A stretch of DNA of 64,000 nucleotides. Origin: Clavibacter phaseoli (lineage in GTDB: Bacteria; Actinomycetota; Actinomycetes; Actinomycetales; Microbacteriaceae). Below, piece by piece: positions 8,967 through 17,022 of this stretch; position 1 is the first letter of the stretch; each line of letters starts with the position of its first letter. A program made the position numbers and the translations under genes. The notes beneath the pieces were generated by a model. It did not search any database and was not told the DNA's origin. It was given only the letters and a program-made list of their open reading frames with translations. The DNA lies in contig NZ_CP040786.1 in assembly GCF_021922925.1 (NCBI RefSeq), forward strand, positions 2,232,001 to 2,296,000. The letters are read 5' to 3'.

Positions 8967-9869
8967 GTGCTCGAGATGCGACGCCTGCGGCTCCTGCGCG
9001 AGCTCAAGCTCCGCGGCACGATCGGCGCGGTCGCCGACGCGCTGTCGTTCAGCCCGTCGTCGGTGTCGCAGCAGCTGTCGCAGCTGGAGCGGGAGGCCGG
9101 CGTCACGCTCCTGCGCCGGGTCGGCCGACGGGTGGTGCTCACGCCGCAGGCCGAGATCCTCGTGGAGCACACGACGGCCCTGCTCGAGCGGCTGGAGCGG
9201 GCCGAGACCGAGGTCAACGCGTCGCTCGCGAACGTGTCCGGCACCATCCGCATGGCCGCGTTCCAGTCGGCGCTGCTCGCGCTCGTGCCGCCGGCGCTCA
9301 CGATCCTGCGGGACGACTACCCGGACCTGCGGGTGGAGATCACGATGCGCGAGCCCGAGTCGGGCCTGCACGACGTGTGGGCGCGCGACCACGACCTCGT
9401 CATCGCCGAGCAGTACCCGGCGCACGCGGCGCCGCGGCCCGCTGACCTCGACCGCGAGGAGCTGTGCGTGGATCCGCTCCGCCTCGGCCTCCCGCCGGGC
9501 CGCGACGACGTCCGCTCCATCTCCGACGCGCGCCGCCTGCCGTGGGTGATGGAGCCCGCCGGCACGGCGTCCCGCCACTTCGCCGAGCAGGTGTGCCGCG
9601 TCGCGGGCTTCGAACCCGACGTCCGCTACGTGACGGCCGACCTGCAGGCGCACATCGACCTGGTGCGCGGCGGGCACGCCGCCTCCGTGCTGCCGGACCT
9701 CGTGTGGGCCGGGCGCGAGCCCGACGTGCGGCTGATCGGCCTGCCCGGGTCGCCGCGGCGCACCGTGTTCACGTCGTCGCGCGTGGGCAGCCTCGACCGG
9801 CCGGGGATCCGCGCGTGCCGTGACGCCCTGGCGCGCGCCGTCGAGGTCATGGGGCACGGCGCGGGCTGA
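8967..9869 (+). CDS. LysR-family transcriptional regulator, divergent from putA
   Basis: A 300-residue regulator. The N-terminal winged helix-turn-helix covers residues 1-62 (ALSFSPSSVSQQLSQLEREA), followed by a periplasmic-binding-protein-like effector domain. The GTG at 8967 has a well-placed GGGAGG six bases upstream; an in-frame ATG at 8976 is a weaker choice. Divergent placement and the shared palindromes suggest control of putA and of itself, with proline or a breakdown product as candidate effector. This is inference; the effector cannot be read from the sequence. It ends 33 bases before a strong bidirectional hairpin. Confidence 0.9.
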   Translation: MLEMRRLRLLRELKLRGTIGAVADALSFSPSSVSQQLSQLEREAGVTLLRRVGRRVVLTPQAEILVEHTTALLERLERAETEVNASLANVSGTIRMAAFQSALLALVPPALTILRDDYPDLRVEITMREPESGLHDVWARDHDLVIAEQYPAHAAPRPADLDREELCVDPLRLGLPPGRDDVRSISDARRLPWVMEPAGTASRHFAEQVCRVAGFEPDVRYVTADLQAHIDLVRGGHAASVLPDLVWAGREPDVRLIGLPGSPRRTVFTSSRVGSLDRPGIRACRDALARAVEVMGHGAG

Positions 9870-9901
9870 CGCGCGGTCGAGCGCGCAGCTGGGCGCGGAC
9901 G

Positions 9902-9940
9902 ACGACGGGCCCGGATCCGCTCGGGATCCGGGCCCGTCGT
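9902..9940. terminator. Bidirectional terminator between LysR and copC genes
   Basis: Perfect 17-base-pair stem (9902-9918 with 9924-9940) and a 5-base loop GCTCG, between two convergent genes. There is no U tract, as is common in high-GC actinobacteria. Confidence 0.75.
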
Positions 9941-9954
9941 GGCGGGGCGTGCGG

Positions 9955-10785
9955 TCAGGCGGCGGGCGGGCCGCCCTCGCGCGGAGCGTCCCCGTCGCCG
10001 TCGCCCGTCACCGACGCCGCGGCGCTCGCGGCCGGCTTCCGCCGCCCGGTCACCACGATGAGCACGACGGCGGCCGCCGCGAGCACGACGATCCCGATGC
10101 CCACGCCGACGATGACGCCGAGGTAGGGCGCGATGCCCTGCTCCTGCCCGGCCGCGGTGCCCGGATCCGTCGACGACGAGCCGGAGCCGTCGGAGGTCGC
10201 GCCGGATCCGGCCGCCCCCTCCTCGGCCGCCGCGCAGCCCGGGCCGTCGGGCGTGCCCGCTGCGGCCGTCGCGCCCGCGGGCGCCTGGTACGTGAACGCG
10301 ATGGAGTCGGAGACGGGGTGCCCGTCCGCCGAGACCACGCGCCACGTGACCGTGTACTGCCCGGATCCGCCGAGCGCGACGGGCACCGACACGGTGCGCC
10401 CGGAGTTCGTGGCGCAGCCGGTCTCGAAGTGCGTGCCCTGCGCGTCCGGTCCCGTCACCTGCACGATGGACGAGCCGCCCGCAGCGGACGCGGAGCCGGA
10501 CGACGCGTCGCCGCCCGGAGCGCCGAGGTCGAGGATGACGTCGTTGAACGTCAGCGTGACCTCCGACGGCGGCGCGTCGACGGTGGATCCGGCCGCGGGC
10601 GAGCTCGACACGAGGTAGTCGTGCGCGGACGCCGGCAGCGCGCCGTCCGGGCCGCTCCCCTGCGCCAGCCCGACCAGCGCCAGCGCGCCCGTCGCGAGCG
10701 CGGCGCCGGCGACCGCCGCGGCGAGCCGCCGTCGCGCCCTCGCCGGACGCCCGGCGCCCGTCCGGATCCGTCCTCCGGGCGTCAC
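9955..10785 (-). CDS. CopC-domain copper-binding protein, membrane-anchored
   Basis: A 276-residue exported protein. A signal-like hydrophobic segment ends at ASAHDYL, leaving the His that forms the CopC N-terminal copper ligand. The beta-sandwich continues through EVTLTFNDVILDLG and DGHPVSDSIAFTY, which supply further typical CopC ligands. A Gly/Ser linker leads to a C-terminal membrane helix (about 222-250). The GTG start at 10785 overlaps the stop of the YcnI gene (GTGA), so the two are translationally coupled. Likely role: extracytoplasmic copper binding or delivery. Whether copper resistance or copper supply (for example to cytochrome oxidase) is served is not clear. Confidence 0.85.
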   Translation of the reverse strand: MTPGGRIRTGAGRPARARRRLAAAVAGAALATGALALVGLAQGSGPDGALPASAHDYLVSSSPAAGSTVDAPPSEVTLTFNDVILDLGAPGGDASSGSASAAGGSSIVQVTGPDAQGTHFETGCATNSGRTVSVPVALGGSGQYTVTWRVVSADGHPVSDSIAFTYQAPAGATAAAGTPDGPGCAAAEEGAAGSGATSDGSGSSSTDPGTAAGQEQGIAPYLGVIVGVGIGIVVLAAAAVVLIVVTGRRKPAASAAASVTGDGDGDAPREGGPPAA

Positions 10786-11546
10786 GCCTGGCCGCCGCCC
10801 TCGCGGCGCACGCGGGTGAGGGCGAACACCGCGACCACGAGGGCCACCGCGCCGAGGGCGAGGCCGCCTACGGCGAGGCCGACCGCGACCGCGCTGCTCG
10901 TGGCGCTGGTGTCCGACGCCGCCGTGGTGACGGTCGCGTCGGGCGCCGCGGTGGTCGTCATCGCGCTCATGGAGTCGGCGGGCGGGGCGTCGTCCACGTA
11001 GAGCGTGGGCGCGGGGTGCTCCGGCTCCTCGCCGGAGGCCGGGGTCGCCTGGTCCCAGTCGACGACGGATCCGTCCGAGTAGCCCTGGTGCGCCGGGAGC
11101 GTGATGCTGCCGGTGTCGGGCACGGGTCCGACGGAGATCGTGAAGCGCTGGAACTCGCCGGCCGTGAGCCCCACGCCGTCGTCGGCCGTCCACTTGACCT
11201 CGATGGGCGCGTCCGTGATGGTCGCGTCGTCCGTCTTCACGGGGGTGTCGAGCTTCTCGGTCGTGACCGTGGAGGTCCAGCCGGGGACGGGCTCGGTGGA
11301 GAGGCTCGAGAACGGGGTGTCCTTCGGGAGGTCGACCGTGACGCTCGTGGTCGTCGCGGTCGCGGACTCGGTGGGGACCTTGAAGGTCAGCGTGCTGTAG
11401 CTGCCGGCGGCCGCCTGGTCGGGCGAGACGCGCACGTGCGCGGAGGCCGCGAGCGGCACGGCGACGGCGAGCGCGACGCCGCCGACGAGCGCGGTGGCCG
11501 AGCGGAGGATCCGGCGGCGGGGGGCGGGGGTGGATGAGCGGGTCAT
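10782..11546 (-). CDS. YcnI-family (DUF1775) copper-associated protein
   Basis: A 254-residue protein with a signal peptide ending at ASAHVRVSP. The His after the cleavage site is the conserved metal ligand of YcnI domains. The DUF1775 domain spans about 37-175 (AAGSYSTLTFKVP, GWTSTV). A low-complexity Thr/Ala stretch and a C-terminal membrane helix follow. YcnI proteins bind Cu(II) and are encoded next to CopC/CopD in many Gram-positives, as here. The ATG at 11546 is preceded by AGGACATGCC, an adequate ribosome binding site. Confidence 0.88.
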   Translation of the reverse strand: MTRSSTPAPRRRILRSATALVGGVALAVAVPLAASAHVRVSPDQAAAGSYSTLTFKVPTESATATTTSVTVDLPKDTPFSSLSTEPVPGWTSTVTTEKLDTPVKTDDATITDAPIEVKWTADDGVGLTAGEFQRFTISVGPVPDTGSITLPAHQGYSDGSVVDWDQATPASGEEPEHPAPTLYVDDAPPADSMSAMTTTAAPDATVTTAASDTSATSSAVAVGLAVGGLALGAVALVVAVFALTRVRREGGGQA

Positions 11547-11705
11547 GGCATGTCCTGTTCCGGGCCGCGCGGGGCGGCCCCGGGAGCGGGCGCGGCGGTG
11601 CCGTCGCCCGGTGAGGGAGAGAGGTGGGGCGGGCGATGCGCGGGCATCGCGTCCGCGGCGCGAGCGGGCTCGCGCCCGGGCGGGATCGGGGATCCGGCCG
11701 GCGCG

Positions 11706-12371
11706 TCAGGCTGCGGCGAGCGCGTGGACGCGCGGCGGGCCGCGGTGCCGGAGGCGGCCGATCCGGGCGCAGCGGTCGCGCAGCGCGAGGGGCGCGCGGG
11801 CGGCCCGGGCCAGCGCGGTGGTGCGCCGCCCCTCGGGCCGGAGGAACGGGACCGCGAGGGCCAGCACGACCCGCACGCCGGACGCGTGGACGAGCGCGCG
11901 GACGGCCACCTCGCCGTGTCGCAGCGCGAGTACGGTGACGACCAGGGCGGCGCCGTGCGACAGGAGCATGACGGGGTCGAGCGCGCCGGAAGCTCCGACG
12001 GCGCCCGCGGCGGCCGGGTCGAGGCCGGGGAGCGCGAGTGTCGACGCGCCGTGCCCCATGCCCGCGTGCGGATCCGCCGCGACGGACGACCCGGACGCGT
12101 CGCCCGCCGCCGTGAACAGCCCGTGGAAGAGGAGCTGGCTGACGCCCACCGCGGCGACGAGGCGCCACAGGGAGGTTCGCGTGCCGGCGAGCGCGATGGC
12201 CGCGAGCGACGCGAGCGCGAGCCCGAACGCCACGACGCCCCACGCCGGCGCGGCTCCACCGCCGGCCTCGTGGAAGAGGGCGGCCACGAACGTGGCGGTG
12301 GTGGATGCGGCGAGCCCCCGGATCACGCGCTGGACGCGCGGCGGGATCGGGTTCGGGGACGGGGCGGGCAT
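11706..12371 (-). CDS. Membrane protein with a His/Met-containing loop, copper-cluster associated
   Basis: A 221-residue protein of unrecognised family with about five hydrophobic helices (near 22-40, 44-62, 67-88, 128-150 and 160-175). The loop between helices 3 and 4 contains DPHAGMGHG and further small residues, a plausible metal-binding segment. The C-terminus is Arg-rich. It sits upstream of ycnI-copC on the same strand, 159 bases away. A leaderless promoter (TACACT, 7-base gap) precedes it. Copper-linked function is inferred from position and the His/Met loop only. Confidence 0.65.
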   Translation of the reverse strand: MPAPSPNPIPPRVQRVIRGLAASTTATFVAALFHEAGGGAAPAWGVVAFGLALASLAAIALAGTRTSLWRLVAAVGVSQLLFHGLFTAAGDASGSSVAADPHAGMGHGASTLALPGLDPAAAGAVGASGALDPVMLLSHGAALVVTVLALRHGEVAVRALVHASGVRVVLALAVPFLRPEGRRTTALARAARAPLALRDRCARIGRLRHRGPPRVHALAAA

Positions 12372-12384
12372 CGACGGCAGTGTA
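12369..12384 (-). promoter_or_regulatory. Leaderless promoter of the copper-cluster membrane protein
   Basis: On the minus strand TACACT is followed by 7 bases and ATG 12371; no ribosome binding site is present. It fits the TANNNT pattern seen before many genes here. Confidence 0.55.
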
Positions 12385-12446
12385 GAGGAGCGGCCCGGGA
12401 GGACGCGGCGACGGCGGCTACGCGCTGATTCGTCGCAGCGCGGGGA

Positions 12447-12908
12447 TCAGGCGGCGGCCTCGTCGTCCGCGAGCGCGCCCGTGAGGCGCCCCACCACGTC
12501 GTCGAGCGCGTCGCGCAGCGCCTCGAGCTCGGCGATCGTCATGCCGGTGCGCGCGGCCGCCTGCGCGGGCACGTCCACCGCGCGCTCGCGCAGGTCGCGA
12601 CCCGCGTCGGTGAGGGAGACCACGACGACGCGCTCGTCGACGGTGCTCCTGGCCCGGTCGACGAACCCGGCGCCCTGGAGCCGCTTGAGCAGGGGCGTCA
12701 GCGTCGCGGGCTCCAGCTGCAGAGTGGATCCGAGGTCCGAGACCGAGCGGTCGTCCCGCTCCCAGAGCGCGAGCATCACGAGGTACTGCGTGTGCGTGAG
12801 GCCGAGCGGCTCGAGGATCGGGCGGTAGACGGCCACCACGGTGCGGGCGGCGACCACCGCCTGGAAGCAGACCTGGCTCTCGAGCGCCAGGGGATCCGTC
12901 GTCGTCAT
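12447..12908 (-). CDS. MarR-family regulator, OhrR-like
   Basis: A 153-residue winged helix repressor. Cys14 in SQVCFQ followed by YRPILEPLGLTHTQYLVMLALWE matches OhrR-type MarR proteins, which sense organic hydroperoxides through that cysteine. The DNA-binding helix lies in TLTPLLKRLQGAGF, and the wing carries the ERVVVVSLT strand. ATG 12908 is chosen because GAGGAGG stands at the right distance; longer frames upstream lack this. No ohr-type peroxidase gene is visible next to it. The preceding glyoxalase-fold gene ends at a strong terminator, so it is probably a separate unit. Confidence 0.85.
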   Translation of the reverse strand: MTTTDPLALESQVCFQAVVAARTVVAVYRPILEPLGLTHTQYLVMLALWERDDRSVSDLGSTLQLEPATLTPLLKRLQGAGFVDRARSTVDERVVVVSLTDAGRDLRERAVDVPAQAAARTGMTIAELEALRDALDDVVGRLTGALADDEAAA

Positions 12909-12969
12909 CGCGTCCTCCTCGACCGGTGTCGTGCACTGCTCGGCACTTGGGGAAATGCTACGCACGCGA

Positions 12970-13003
12970 ACGGCGGCGGCGCGCTCGTGCGCGCCGCCGC
13001 CGT
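12970..13003 (-). terminator. Strong hairpin terminator after the VOC-family gene
   Basis: Perfect 15-base-pair stem (12970-12984 with 12989-13003) with a TCGT tetraloop, 14 bases beyond the stop of the VOC gene. It separates that gene from marR. Confidence 0.75.
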
Positions 13004-13017
13004 CCTCGAGTCGCGGG

Positions 13018-13467
13018 TCAGCCGGCGACGACGAGCTCCACGTTGATGTCGTCCGGGTCCTGCACGGAGAGGATCGACATGCCCGTGGGGAAGTCCATGA
13101 CCTCGCCATGCGAGATGCCGCGCTCCTCGAAGAGCGCGGCCGCGCGCACGAGGTCGTCGCGCGACCCGACCTGGAGGCTGACGTGGTCGAGGCCGCGGGT
13201 CGCGGGGTCGAACCCGGCGCCGTCGTCCGCGATCGGGCGGAGGCCGAACAGCTGCGAGCCGACGCCGTAGATGACGCCGCCGAAGTACTGGGCGGGATCC
13301 GCGAGCACGGCGGGGTCGCTGGGGTCGCCCTCGCTCTCCACGGCGGGCGAGAGGCCCAGCACGCCCTCGTAGAAGGCGCGCGAGCGGGCGAGGTCGGTGA
13401 CGGAGATGCGCACGTGGTGCACGCCGGTGATGGAGTCGAGGGCTGTGGTCGCGCTGGTGTCGGTCAT
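13018..13467 (-). CDS. VOC (glyoxalase/dioxygenase fold) family protein
   Basis: A 149-residue single-domain vicinal-oxygen-chelate protein. The fold signatures are VHHVRISVTDLARSRAFYEG at residues 16-35, GLDHVSLQVGS near 90-100, and a terminal strand DPDDINVELVV whose Glu is a family metal ligand. His18 (in VHHVRI) and His93 (in LDHVSL) are the other candidate ligands. Substrate unknown: lactoylglutathione lyase, antibiotic-binding and dioxygenase-type members share this size. Transcription probably starts at the ATG, as TAGCGT lies 6 bases before it. Confidence 0.82.
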   Translation of the reverse strand: MTDTSATTALDSITGVHHVRISVTDLARSRAFYEGVLGLSPAVESEGDPSDPAVLADPAQYFGGVIYGVGSQLFGLRPIADDGAGFDPATRGLDHVSLQVGSRDDLVRAAALFEERGISHGEVMDFPTGMSILSVQDPDDINVELVVAG

Positions 13468-13479
13468 GTTCCGACGCTA
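13465..13479 (-). promoter_or_regulatory. Leaderless promoter of the VOC gene
   Basis: TAGCGT on the minus strand, 6 bases, then ATG 13467. No ribosome binding site is visible. Confidence 0.6.
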
Positions 13480-13564
13480 GGACGGTCCGCGCCGGGCGTC
13501 CCGGGTCGCTTCGGTTTCCGACCACGGCTCCCAGCCGGCGTCCAGCCGGCCGCCGCCGCCGGGC

Positions 13565-14518
13565 TCAGTCGTGGAGGTCGATGCCCCAGGTGCCGGACCA
13601 CTCGGATCCGGGCGCGAGCGTGATGAGGCCGTCGCCCGAGTTGAACGCGTCGGCCGGCGCCGTCATCGGCTCGACCGCGACGGCCCAGACGTGGCCGTCG
13701 GCGACGGGGTACCACGGCGTCACGAAGACCTGCCAGTAGGTGAACTCGCCGTCGGCCCAGATCTCGGTGCGGCGGCCGTCGGGCGCCTGGACGCCGTGCC
13801 GGGTGACGCCGTCGACCACGCGGGCGTCGGCCCACGCGTCGTCGAGCTGCGCGTCGCGGACGCGCACGCCCTGGCGCAGGTCGAAGCGGGTGCCCTCGAC
13901 GGGGGTCTGGACGCCCGTGGGGTTGAGGCGCACGGGATCCACCTCGATGTGGGTGGGCGCGTCGATGACGACCTCGAGGTCCTCGGTGGGCACGTCGCCC
14001 ACCCGCAGGAAGGGGTGCGTGCCCACGGCGACGGGCGCGTCCGCGGAGCCCAGGTTGCGGATCCCGTGCGTGACGCGGACGCCCTGCCCGGTGAGCTCGT
14101 AGCGCACGGTCGTCTCGAGGGCGAAGGGGTAGCCGCGCTGCGGGTGGACGTCGGCGGCGAGCGTCACGGAGACGTCGTCGCGCTCCACGAGCCGGTACGG
14201 GGCGTGCTCGAGCAGGCCGTGGATCGCGTTCTCGCGGTCGACCTCGGTGATGTCGAGCTGGTGCGTGACGCCGTCCTGCTCCCAGATGCCGTCACGGATC
14301 CGGTTCGGCCAGGGCGCGAGCACGATGCCGCTGCAGAAGGGGGGCCGGGCCTCGTCGGGATAGGACTGGACGAGGTCGGTGCCGTCCACCTGGAGCACGC
14401 GGAGCGCGGCGCCGACCTCCGCGATCACCATGCGCTGGGTGCGGCCGTCCACCTCCGCGACGAGCTCGTGCTGCTGGCCGGTGGGGAGGCGGGGTACGTA
14501 CGTCACGTCGTCGGGCAC
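13565..14518 (-). CDS. Aldose 1-epimerase (galactose mutarotase-like) family protein
   Basis: A 317-residue beta-supersandwich enzyme expected to interconvert alpha and beta anomers of sugars. Seen: SGIVLAPWPNRIRDG near residue 62, the catalytic-type HGLLEHAPYR, GTHPFLRVG (conserved His), and DGEFTYWQVFVTPWYP, where such enzymes carry the Glu base region. The actinobacterial YeaD/GalM-like branch has this length. It starts at GTG 14518 behind a TAGGCT box with a 6-base gap, so probably leaderless. It diverges from the DsbA-like gene. The substrate sugar is not defined by the sequence. Confidence 0.85.
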   Translation of the reverse strand: MPDDVTYVPRLPTGQQHELVAEVDGRTQRMVIAEVGAALRVLQVDGTDLVQSYPDEARPPFCSGIVLAPWPNRIRDGIWEQDGVTHQLDITEVDRENAIHGLLEHAPYRLVERDDVSVTLAADVHPQRGYPFALETTVRYELTGQGVRVTHGIRNLGSADAPVAVGTHPFLRVGDVPTEDLEVVIDAPTHIEVDPVRLNPTGVQTPVEGTRFDLRQGVRVRDAQLDDAWADARVVDGVTRHGVQAPDGRRTEIWADGEFTYWQVFVTPWYPVADGHVWAVAVEPMTAPADAFNSGDGLITLAPGSEWSGTWGIDLHD

Positions 14519-14530
14519 GCGCCGAGCCTA
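14516..14530 (-). promoter_or_regulatory. Leaderless promoter of the aldose epimerase gene
   Basis: TAGGCT on the minus strand, 6 bases, then GTG 14518. It supports the GTG start. Confidence 0.6.
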
Positions 14531-14580
14531 TCCGTACGTCGCGCTGTGGCGCCTCCCAGGGGCGCGGGCACGCCGATCCC

Positions 14581-14596
14581 TAGGATCGTGCGCATG
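14581..14596 (+). promoter_or_regulatory. Leaderless promoter of the DsbA-like gene
   Basis: TAGGAT at 14581-14586, 7 bases, then ATG 14594. It lies back-to-back with the epimerase promoter in a 75-base gap. Confidence 0.6.
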
Positions 14597-15394
14597 GCCC
14601 GGCATGAGAACGAGAAGGTACGCGCGATCCGCGAGAAGGCACGCATCGAGAGGGCCCTCGACGACCGGCGTCGCAAGCGCCGCCGCCTCATCACCCAGTT
14701 CTCCGTCGCGGGCGGCCTCGTGCTCGTCATCGCGGCCATCGCCGGCGGCGTCTACGTCCTCGGCCAGTCGCAGGCGGCGAGCGCCGCGGGTCCCGTGCAG
14801 GACACGACCGCGGCGCTGTCCACGGGCGACCAGGTGCGCATCGCGACCGAGCCCACGGGCGTGAGCGTCGGCGCGGCCGACGCCCCCGTCACCATGGACG
14901 TCTACGAGGACTACTCGTGCCCCCACTGCGCGCAGTACGAGGCCGAGACCGGCCCGCTGCTCGACCGGATCGCCGCCACGGGCCAGGTGCGCATCGTCTA
15001 CCACCCCATCCAGATCGTCACGAAGTACGGGCAGGTCGCGGGCAGCGCCGCCGCGTGCGTGCTCGCCGAGGAGCCCGACAGGTGGCCGGCCGTCCACTCC
15101 GCGCTGTTCGACAACCACTCCACGATCACCGACTCGTGGACCCACGCCGACTTCGTCACCTGGCTCACCACGCAGGGCGTCGAGGACGACGCGGCGCGCA
15201 CGTGCGTGGCGGAGGGCAGGTACTCGTCGTGGATCACGGGGAACACGTCCGACGCGACCTCGGCGGGCGTCACGGGCACGCCGACCCTGCGGATCCAGGG
15301 CGACATCATCACGACCGTCGCCGGCCAGGACCTCGTGGACGCGCTCACGAAGGCCGGCGCGGACCTGCCCGAGGGCATCGCCGCCGACAGCTGA
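14594..15394 (+). CDS. DsbA-family thioredoxin-fold protein, membrane-anchored
   Basis: A 266-residue protein. A basic cytoplasmic N-terminus (1-33) is followed by one membrane helix (36-57) and an extracytoplasmic thioredoxin fold of the DsbA type. The active site is C109-P-H-C112 in EDYSCPHCAQYE, and the cis-Pro loop reads TGTPTLRI. Such proteins form or isomerise disulphides of exported proteins in actinobacteria. A further cysteine pair (AAACVLA and ARTCVAE) could be structural. Start ATG 14594 is fixed by the TAGGAT box seven bases before it. It converges on the glycosylase gene. Confidence 0.9.
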   Translation: MARHENEKVRAIREKARIERALDDRRRKRRRLITQFSVAGGLVLVIAAIAGGVYVLGQSQAASAAGPVQDTTAALSTGDQVRIATEPTGVSVGAADAPVTMDVYEDYSCPHCAQYEAETGPLLDRIAATGQVRIVYHPIQIVTKYGQVAGSAAACVLAEEPDRWPAVHSALFDNHSTITDSWTHADFVTWLTTQGVEDDAARTCVAEGRYSSWITGNTSDATSAGVTGTPTLRIQGDIITTVAGQDLVDALTKAGADLPEGIAADS

Positions 15395-15400
15395 TCCGAC

Positions 15401-15440
15401 GTGCGGGCCGCCGCGCTCAGTGCGCGCGGTGGTCCTGCAC
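15401..15440. terminator. Candidate terminator partly inside the glycosylase 3' end
   Basis: Inverted arms GTGC-GGGCCGCCGCG and CGCGGTGGTCC-T-GCAC pair over about 15 positions, with two G:U pairs and one bulge. The hairpin lies between two convergent genes, and its right arm is coding sequence of the glycosylase. Confidence 0.5.
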
Positions 15441-16382
15441 CGTCATGCGCGGGCCGAACCGCGGCTTCCGGAACCCGCTCGCCTCGATGAGCCGCATCAC
15501 CCGCTGACGGTGCCCGCGCCACGGCTCGAGCAGCTCCAGCATCCCGTCGTCGTCGACCGCGTGGCCGACGAGCGCCCACCCCACGGTGTCGTGCACGTGG
15601 TAGTCGCCGACGCTCACGGAGTCGGGATCCCCGTGGGCGCGCTGCGTGGTCTCCGCCGCCGTCCAGATCCCCACGCCGGGGATCGACCGCAGCCGGCGCG
15701 TGATCTCCTCGCTCCCCCGCCCCAGCGCGAGCGTGCGCTCGAGGCCCGCCGCGGAGGTCGCGACCGCGATGAGCGTGCGCGACCGCTTCGGATCCACGCC
15801 CGCGCGGTGCCACTCCCACGACGGGATGAGCCGCCAGCGCTCGGGCGACGGCAGCACGCGCATGCCGGTCGGCACGGGTCCGGGCGCGGGCTCGCCGTGC
15901 GCGAGGATCAGCTGCCGCCACGCCCGCCTGGCCTCGAGCCCGGTGACCTTCTGCTCGAGCACCGCGGACGCCATCGCCTCGAACACGTGGTTGGTGCGCA
16001 TGAGCCGGAGCGCCGGCAGGCGGCGGCGCGCGTCGCGGAGGAGCGGATGCGCGGACACGTCGAGGTCGGACCAGTCGTCGCCCTCGCCGAGGAGCTCCGG
16101 GACGCCGGAGATCGCCCACTCGGCGCCGGGCCCCCAGGCGCGCGCCTCGACGCCGCCGTCGGCTCGCGGATCCAGCCGGAGCGACGCGTTCCCGAGCGGC
16201 GTGCGGGCCGTGCGCCAGACGCCGACGCGGCGGGAGCCGGGCGGGGCGGCGTCCCAGCGGCAGGTCGGATCCACGACGCCGCGGAACAGCGGACGCAGCA
16301 CCAGCAGGAGGTCGACCTCGCGGTCGGGCAGGTACGTGGTGCGCGCGTCGGGGGTCGTCACCTCCGCGCCGCCCTGGTCCAT
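15417..16382 (-). CDS. DNA-3-methyladenine glycosylase family protein (HhH-GPD, AlkA-like)
   Basis: A 321-residue base-excision enzyme. The N-terminal AlkA-like domain runs to about 110. The HhH-GPD core includes FEAMASAVLEQKVTG (the conserved Q of the helix-hairpin-helix enzymes), LRSIPGVGIWTAAETTQRAH (the hairpin) and VSVGDYHVHDTVGW, where the Asp after VG is the catalytic residue. Expected to remove alkylated purines. The ATG at 16382 has TACCCT six bases upstream and no ribosome binding site. It diverges from the stress-protein gene with a 65-base gap. Confidence 0.87.
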   Translation of the reverse strand: MDQGGAEVTTPDARTTYLPDREVDLLLVLRPLFRGVVDPTCRWDAAPPGSRRVGVWRTARTPLGNASLRLDPRADGGVEARAWGPGAEWAISGVPELLGEGDDWSDLDVSAHPLLRDARRRLPALRLMRTNHVFEAMASAVLEQKVTGLEARRAWRQLILAHGEPAPGPVPTGMRVLPSPERWRLIPSWEWHRAGVDPKRSRTLIAVATSAAGLERTLALGRGSEEITRRLRSIPGVGIWTAAETTQRAHGDPDSVSVGDYHVHDTVGWALVGHAVDDDGMLELLEPWRGHRQRVMRLIEASGFRKPRFGPRMTVQDHRAH

Positions 16383-16394
16383 CCTCTCAGGGTA
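16380..16394 (-). promoter_or_regulatory. Leaderless promoter of the glycosylase gene
   Basis: TACCCT on the minus strand, 6 bases, then ATG 16382. Confidence 0.55.
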
Positions 16395-16434
16395 CGCACG
16401 GCCGCCGACCCTCCTCGGCCGCGCCGGGCGCGCG

Positions 16435-16450
16435 TAGCGTCGGCCGCATG
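16435..16450 (+). promoter_or_regulatory. Leaderless promoter of the general-stress flavin-binding protein
   Basis: TAGCGT at 16435-16440, 7 bases, then ATG 16448; no ribosome binding site. Confidence 0.6.
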
Positions 16451-16948
16451 ACCGACACCACGAACGACCACCAGGACGACCGCGAGCGCGTCGCCGAGCT
16501 CGTGAAGAGCGCCCGCATCGCGCTCCTCACCACCGTCAACGCGCACGGGCAGCTCGTCAGCCGCCCGCTCGCCAGCCAGGAGCGCGACTTCGACGGCGAC
16601 CTCTGGTTCTTCACGCAGGACCCCAGCGACAAGACCGCCGAGATCCGCGCCAACGACCAGGTGAACGTGTCGCTGCAGTCCGGCGACGGCTTCCTCTCGA
16701 TCGCCGGCACCGCGGAGATCACCCGCGACCGGGCGCGCATCGACGAGCTGTGGTCGACCGGAGCCGAGGCCTGGTTCGAGGGCGGGAAGGCCGACCCCAC
16801 GGTCGCGCTGATCCGCGTCCACGCCGACGCCGCCGAGTACTGGTACCAGGACACCCCGAAGCCCGTCGCGCTCATCAAGTACGCCAAGGCCGCCATCACG
16901 GGCGAGCGTCCGAAGGACGTCGGGGAGCACGGCACCGTCGAGCTCTGA
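16448..16948 (+). CDS. Pyridoxamine 5'-phosphate oxidase family protein (general stress protein 26 type)
   Basis: A 166-residue split-barrel protein of the PNPOx-like superfamily. Seen: ARIALLTTVNAHGQLVSRPL at 19-38, DFDGDLWFFTQDPSDKTAEI, and YWYQDTP near the C-terminus, all typical of the FMN- or FAD-binding stress protein 26 group. The true reaction is unknown; these proteins bind flavin and often act as reductases or sensors rather than PNP oxidases. It ends before a strong bidirectional terminator. Transcription probably starts at the ATG. Confidence 0.85.
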   Translation: MTDTTNDHQDDRERVAELVKSARIALLTTVNAHGQLVSRPLASQERDFDGDLWFFTQDPSDKTAEIRANDQVNVSLQSGDGFLSIAGTAEITRDRARIDELWSTGAEAWFEGGKADPTVALIRVHADAAEYWYQDTPKPVALIKYAKAAITGERPKDVGEHGTVEL

Positions 16949-16968
16949 TCCGCGCCCGCCGCGCGCGC

Positions 16969-17002
16969 CGACGGCCCGGTCCCCGCGGGGTCCGGGCCGT
17001 CG
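16969..17002. terminator. Bidirectional terminator between stress protein and sugar operon
   Basis: Arms CGACGGCCCGG and CCGGGCCGTCG flank an inner CCCCGCGGGG with one T:T mismatch; about 15 paired positions. It ends the stress-protein gene on the plus strand and the five-gene sugar operon on the minus strand. Confidence 0.75.
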
Positions 17003-17022
17003 TGCGTCCGGCGCCGGTCGCG

